Shown here piece after piece: positions 59,898 through 64,000 of a stretch of 64,000 bases of DNA. This stretch comes from Azospirillum thiophilum (GTDB lineage Bacteria; Pseudomonadota; Alphaproteobacteria; Azospirillales; Azospirillaceae), in assembly GCF_001305595.1 (NCBI RefSeq), contig NZ_CP012402.1:579001-643000 (forward strand), written 5' to 3'. The notes beneath the pieces are model-generated. The model worked only from the letters and a program-made list of their open reading frames with translations, searched no databases and was not told the DNA's origin. Position numbers and translations under genes: made by a program. Positions within the stretch are counted from its first letter, which is position 1. Each line of letters begins with the position of its first letter.

Positions 59898-62800
59898 TCA
59901 GCGCGGCGGCGTGGCGGCGATGCCGGACGGGCGCTGGAGCGCCGCCCCGCCCAGCAACGCCCCGGCGATGCCGTTGGCGACGCTGTTCCCGCCTCCCGGA
60001 CCGCTCCCTGGGCCGCCCCCTGGACCGCCGGGACGCGGGCCGGGCAGGCCGCCGGCCGGGGCGGCTGGGGCGATCATGCCTGCATCCATGGTCAGCACCG
60101 TGTCGGCCAGCGTCAGGTGGCTCGGCCGGTGGGTGACCAGGAAGATGGTGCTGTGGCCGCGCAGTGCGGCCAGCGCCGCCTGAAGCGCCTTGTCGCCCTC
60201 GAAATCCAGCCGGCTGGCCGGCTCGTCGAGCAGCAGGATGCGCGGCCGGCGGATATAGGCGCGGGCGAGGCAGATCTTCTGCGTCAGGCTGGGCGACAGG
60301 CGCAGCGACTGGTTGTCGCCGATGCGGGTGTCGAGCCCGCGCGGCAGCGCCTCCACCTCGTCCAGCGCCCCGGCCAGCGACAGCGCCCAGCGCAGCTCGG
60401 CATCGTCGGCGGTCTGGTCGGCGAAGCGCAGGTTCTGCGCCACGGTGCCGTAGAACAGCGTGCTGGCCTGCGGGACATAGCCGATCGACTTGCGCAGGTC
60501 GATCGGGTCCATCTGGCGGATGTCGACGCCGTCGATCCGCACATTGCCGGCCTGCGGGGCATAGAGCCCCAGCATGACCTTCAGCAGCGACGATTTGCCG
60601 GCGCCGTCCGGCCCGACGATGGCGACGATCTGCCCCGGCCTGACCGAGAAGGACACGCCGACCAGCGCCGGGTCGGCGTCGTTGCGGTAGCGCAGCGACA
60701 CGCGGGAGAGGCTGACCTCGCCCTTCACCTTGCGCGGTTGCAGGGTGGCGCAGCGCGGCTCGCGTTCCGGCCGGATGCTCATCAGGCTGTTGATCTGGCG
60801 GGCGTTGGCGCGCAGCTGCTCGATGCGCGGCAGCATCGACACCGCGGTCTGCAACGGCACCATCACCCGCCACAGCAGCATCATCGACGCCATCAGGGCG
60901 CCCGGCGTCATCGTCCCGGCGAAGACCTGGAGCGCGCCGACGCCGACGGTGGCGAGACCCGCGACCGGCACCACCAGCCCGGCCAGCGAGGCATGGGTCG
61001 CCGACAGGTTGGCCGCGGCATGGCCCGACCGCGCGGTGCGGGCCGACAGCCGGTCGTAGCGGTCGCGCCAATGGGCCAGCCCGCCGATGGCGCGCAGCGC
61101 CGGCATCTTGGCGACCATCTCGACGAAGAATTCCTGGCGCTCGGTGTCGGCCCGCGCGGTCGTGCCGGTGCGGGCGCGCACCAGCGGATGGACGGCGGCG
61201 CCGATGCCGGCGGTCAGCAGCACGGCGGCCAGCGGCACCAGCGCCAGAGGCCCGCCCAGCACCGCCATCACCCCCAGGTAGAACAGGGCGAAGGGCACGT
61301 CGAACAGCGCCGCGACCTGTCCCTGGCTGATGAAGTCGCGGATCGATTCCAGATCCTTGACCCGGGCGATCTGGGTGCCGATGGCGGCGCGCTCGCTCAT
61401 GCCGACCGGCAGCATCAGGATGCGGTCGATGGTGGCGTTGCTGATCGTCCGGGCGATGCGCGAGCCGGCATGGGCCAGCGCCCGGCCGCGGATCTGGCGC
61501 AGGGCGAAATCGCCCGCCACCACCAGCGCCGCCCCGACCGCGATGGTCGCCAGTGTGTCGAACGACCCGGTGGCGATCACCTTGTCGTAGATCGCCATGG
61601 TGAAGAGCGGCGCGGCGATCGACAGCAGGTTGATGACGGCGCTCAGGCCCAGCACCGCCCACAGCAGCGGCAGGAAGCCCTGGACGACCGTGCCGACCCA
61701 GTTCTGCGTCCCGGCGCCGGCCGCCGTCTCCAGCGGGGTGAAGACATAGGCGGTGCCCTTGCCGGTATAGAGCGTGACCGTGCTGTGCGACCGGCCGTCG
61801 AAGGCGGTGACGCCGCCGGCCTCGGCGGACAGCAGCGTCAGGACCGTGCCGTCGCGGCCGCGGAACAGACAGGGCAGCAGCGAGGCGTCGAGGCGGGCGA
61901 GGTCGACGCGGACGCTGCGCCCGTCGAAATGCAGGCGCTGGAGGACGTCGCACAGCTCCTCGACCGACTGCACCTCGGAGAAGTGGGGCAGGGCCTCGGC
62001 CAGGGTCTGCGGGGCGCCGCGCCAGCCCAGCGCGTCCAGCAGCGGGATCATGCAGGCGCCGACCGCCGAGGCCTGCGACAGCCGCCGACGCAGGGCATCA
62101 CCGTCGTCATGCGCCGCCCGGATCGGCTCGGCACCGGGCTCGGCACCGGGCTTGGGAGCAGGATCCGCCGCGCCGCCGCCGCTCGCGACCAGCACCGGCT
62201 GCGCCCCAACCCCCACGGCGCCGTCCGCGCCCTGCTGGGGCCGGCTGACCGCGCGGCCGTCGACGATCTGCACCACCCGGTCGGCCAGCGTCAGCAGCGA
62301 CGGGCGGCTGCTCACCAGCAGGATGGTGACGCTGCCGCGCATCTCCTCCAGCGCGCGGCGGAACACCTTGTCGGATTCGGTGTCGAGCGAGGAGTTCGGC
62401 TCGTCCAGCAGCAGCACCGCCGGCTCGCGGACCAGCGCGCGGGCGAGACAGATCATCTGCCGGGCGCCGCGCGGCAGCGCCTCCTGCGAGGCATCGCCGA
62501 CGATGGTCTCATAGCCCTGCGGCAGGCTGGCGATGCGGCGGTCCAGCCCGAAGCGGCGGCACACCTCCATCGCCAGATCGGCCCGGCTCGGGTCGAACAG
62601 GGTCAGGTTCTGCAGGATGGTGCCTTTGAACAGCTCGGGATGCTCGCCGACATAGACGACGCCGCCGATGCCGGCCATGGCGTCGCCGCCCGCGTTGGCG
62701 CGCACCCCCACCCGCACCTCGCCCGCGGTCGGGCGCAGCACGCCCAGGATCAGCCGCAGCAGCGTGGTCTTGCCGGTCGAGTTGGTGGCGACCACGCCGA

Positions 62801-64000
62801 GGAACTCGCCGGGTCCGACGCTGAGCGACAGGTCGCTCAGGATTTCCGGCCCGCGGCCATAGGCGAAGGCGACCTTGTCCATCTCGATGGAGCCGCCGGC
62901 CAGCGCCGCCGCGACCTCGCCACCGGAGGCAGCCGCCATAGTGCCGGCAGTCGCGCCCGCACCGTCCGACCCGACCTCCAGCAGGACATGGCCGATGCGG
63001 CGCAGGGCGAGCGACACCGACTGGTAGCGCACCCAGCGGTCGAACAGCGCCTGCACCGGCTGGACGCAGCGTCCGGCCAGCATCGAGCAGGCGGTCAGCA
63101 CGCCGGTCGTCATCGCCCCGTCGATCACCGACACGCTGCCGAGGATGACCACCAGCATCATGGTCGCCTGCGCCAGCGTGGTGGCGACGACCGAGGCGGA
63201 GCCGCTCAGCCGGGCGACGGCGAAATCCTCCTCGCTGCATCCCTGTTGCAACCGCTCGTGGCGGCGCAGCAGGCCTGCCTCCGCCCCCAGCCCCTTCACC
63301 GTGTGGACGCCGCCCAGCACCTCGCTGATGAAGTTCAGCCGGCGCTCTTCCAGCGTGTGGCGGCTTTCCAGCGCCCGGCGCATCTTCCGGCCCAGCACGG
63401 TGCCGACCACCAGGAACAGCCCCAGCACCGCCAGCGGGATCACCGCCAGCCAGCCGGCCAGCAGCGCGATCAGCCCGAGGTAGAGCGCCGCGAAGGGGAT
63501 GTCGATCGCCGATTGCAGGGCCTGGCCGGCATAGAACTCGCGCACCGTCTTGATGGCGCGGTAGACCTCGAAATGCGTGCCGATGCCCTGCTGGGAAAAG
63601 GCGTTCAGCGGCATGTGCATCAGCCGGTCGATCAGCGCCGCGCTCGACTGGTGCTCGATCCGCGCCCCCATCCAGGTGGTCAGCGCCGAGCGTGCCACCC
63701 GCAGCACCGCCTCCATCACCGCCGCTGCGCCGCAGCCGATGCCGAGCAGCAGCATGGTGCCGTAGGACTCGTTGGGCAGGATGCGGTCATAGACATGCAG
63801 CAGCGTCACCGGCAGCGCCAGCCCGAAGACGTTCAGCGCGAAGGATGCCAGGATCAGCATCGAGCGGTCGCGGCGTGGCCCCAGCATGCCGGACAGCAGC
63901 CGGCGTGCGGCGGTCTCTGCGGCCCGGTCGCGGTCGGACGCGGCCAGTGCGGCAGCGCCGGCGGGCGGTACGGTACGGGAGGCGGACTGAGGAACGGACT
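59898..64000 (-). CDS. Tandem-fused type I secretion ABC transporter (5' end outside window)
   Basis: At least 1,367 residues, with the frame open to the window edge. Two complete exporter halves are fused: half 1 (TM domain, then NBD1) and half 2 (a C39-peptidase-like domain without the catalytic Cys, starting GACMIPLLDALGWRGAPQTLAEAL, then a TM domain and NBD2). NBD2 has a good Walker A GPDGAGKSS, Walker B ILLLDEPASRLD and H-loop VTHRPSHL but a signature of LSPSL instead of LSGGQ. NBD1 has Walker A ATNSTGKTT, signature LPRGARQ, Walker B LLLDEPNSSLD and the H-loop His replaced (VSSRPSLL). The C-terminus is Gly/Pro-rich. It pairs with the HlyD-type adaptor downstream. Ordinary exporters of this class are about 600-720 residues and work as homodimers. 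Confidence 0.9.
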   Translation of the reverse strand, partial: SVPQSASRTVPPAGAAALAASDRDRAAETAARRLLSGMLGPRRDRSMLILASFALNVFGLALPVTLLHVYDRILPNESYGTMLLLGIGCGAAAVMEAVLRVARSALTTWMGARIEHQSSAALIDRLMHMPLNAFSQQGIGTHFEVYRAIKTVREFYAGQALQSAIDIPFAALYLGLIALLAGWLAVIPLAVLGLFLVVGTVLGRKMRRALESRHTLEERRLNFISEVLGGVHTVKGLGAEAGLLRRHERLQQGCSEEDFAVARLSGSASVVATTLAQATMMLVVILGSVSVIDGAMTTGVLTACSMLAGRCVQPVQALFDRWVRYQSVSLALRRIGHVLLEVGSDGAGATAGTMAAASGGEVAAALAGGSIEMDKVAFAYGRGPEILSDLSLSVGPGEFLGVVATNSTGKTTLLRLILGVLRPTAGEVRVGVRANAGGDAMAGIGGVVYVGEHPELFKGTILQNLTLFDPSRADLAMEVCRRFGLDRRIASLPQGYETIVGDASQEALPRGARQMICLARALVREPAVLLLDEPNSSLDTESDKVFRRALEEMRGSVTILLVSSRPSLLTLADRVVQIVDGRAVSRPQQGADGAVGVGAQPVLVASGGGAADPAPKPGAEPGAEPIRAAHDDGDALRRRLSQASAVGACMIPLLDALGWRGAPQTLAEALPHFSEVQSVEELCDVLQRLHFDGRSVRVDLARLDASLLPCLFRGRDGTVLTLLSAEAGGVTAFDGRSHSTVTLYTGKGTAYVFTPLETAAGAGTQNWVGTVVQGFLPLLWAVLGLSAVINLLSIAAPLFTMAIYDKVIATGSFDTLATIAVGAALVVAGDFALRQIRGRALAHAGSRIARTISNATIDRILMLPVGMSERAAIGTQIARVKDLESIRDFISQGQVAALFDVPFALFYLGVMAVLGGPLALVPLAAVLLTAGIGAAVHPLVRARTGTTARADTERQEFFVEMVAKMPALRAIGGLAHWRDRYDRLSARTARSGHAAANLSATHASLAGLVVPVAGLATVGVGALQVFAGTMTPGALMASMMLLWRVMVPLQTAVSMLPRIEQLRANARQINSLMSIRPEREPRCATLQPRKVKGEVSLSRVSLRYRNDADPALVGVSFSVRPGQIVAIVGPDGAGKSSLLKVMLGLYAPQAGNVRIDGVDIRQMDPIDLRKSIGYVPQASTLFYGTVAQNLRFADQTADDAELRWALSLAGALDEVEALPRGLDTRIGDNQSLRLSPSLTQKICLARAYIRRPRILLLDEPASRLDFEGDKALQAALAALRGHSTIFLVTHRPSHLTLADTVLTMDAGMIAPAAPAGGLPGPRPGGPGGGPGSGPGGGNSVANGIAGALLGGAALQRPSGIAATPPR

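Overview
The window is high-GC DNA with long, densely packed genes and reads as a chromosomal or megaplasmid segment of a versatile alphaproteobacterium. The combination of red-type RuBisCO genes (cbbLSX and downstream genes), LIV-type ABC transporters under sigma-54 control, several TonB receptors and HisKA_3-type two-component pairs fits Azospirillum or a close Rhodospirillales/Azospirillaceae relative. This placement is inferred from gene content only. I saw no rRNA, tRNA, CRISPR array, phage or IS transposase.

Layout. (1) 1-6.6 kb: the end of a sigma-54 activator, a near-perfect -24/-12 promoter, and an operon for a complete branched-chain-type ABC importer plus a histidine phosphatase. 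(2) 6.9-12.5 kb: a decaying zone with a DedA-like protein, a response regulator that has lost its receiver core, a frameshifted sensor kinase and a Hint-domain gene carrying three in-frame stops. (3) 12.6-20.3 kb: a copper-handling island (CopC-CopD fusion, YcnI-like protein, two CxxC DUF2946 proteins, an OprC/NosA-like receptor) with a LysR regulator and a TauE/SafE permease. (4) 20.8-23.6 kb: an intact paralogue of the broken two-component pair. (5) 23.7-33.7 kb: an iron/siderophore island with PepSY, DUF3325, DUF3649 and DUF4198 proteins, two TonB receptors, a FecI/FecR pair and three Fur-like boxes. (6) 33.7-39.5 kb: a second sigma-54 activator divergent from a catabolic operon (hydroxyacyl dehydrogenase, beta-keto acid cleavage enzyme, 3-hydroxybutyrate dehydrogenase, solute-binding protein). 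(7) 39.7-43.6 kb: a DUF533 protein, a PEP-mutase/isocitrate-lyase family enzyme, and a LysR regulator divergent from an alcohol dehydrogenase. (8) 43.7-46.6 kb: kdgT-kduI-kduD for uronate catabolism behind an 18-bp palindrome. (9) 46.6-56.2 kb: cbbR divergent from cbbL-S-X-F-P-T-A, a near-complete set of Calvin-cycle-specific enzymes. (10) 56.2-64 kb: two proteins of unknown function and a type I secretion adaptor with a tandem-fused ABC exporter that runs off the window.

How the parts fit. The two sigma-54 loci carry clearly paralogous solute-binding proteins but only one set of permease and ATPase genes, which suggests one shared importer with two ligand receptors. The second locus can be read as a pathway: a beta-hydroxy acid is oxidised to a beta-keto acid, cleaved with acetyl-CoA to acetoacetate plus a new acyl-CoA, and the acetoacetate is reduced to 3-hydroxybutyrate. 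The most unusual items are that cassette, the dead/live two-component paralogues, the stop-riddled but frame-preserved Hint gene, the OprC-type copper site, a dispersed GC-rich palindromic repeat that forms the 3' end of cbbR and recurs inside the cbb operon, and the asymmetric double ABC exporter.
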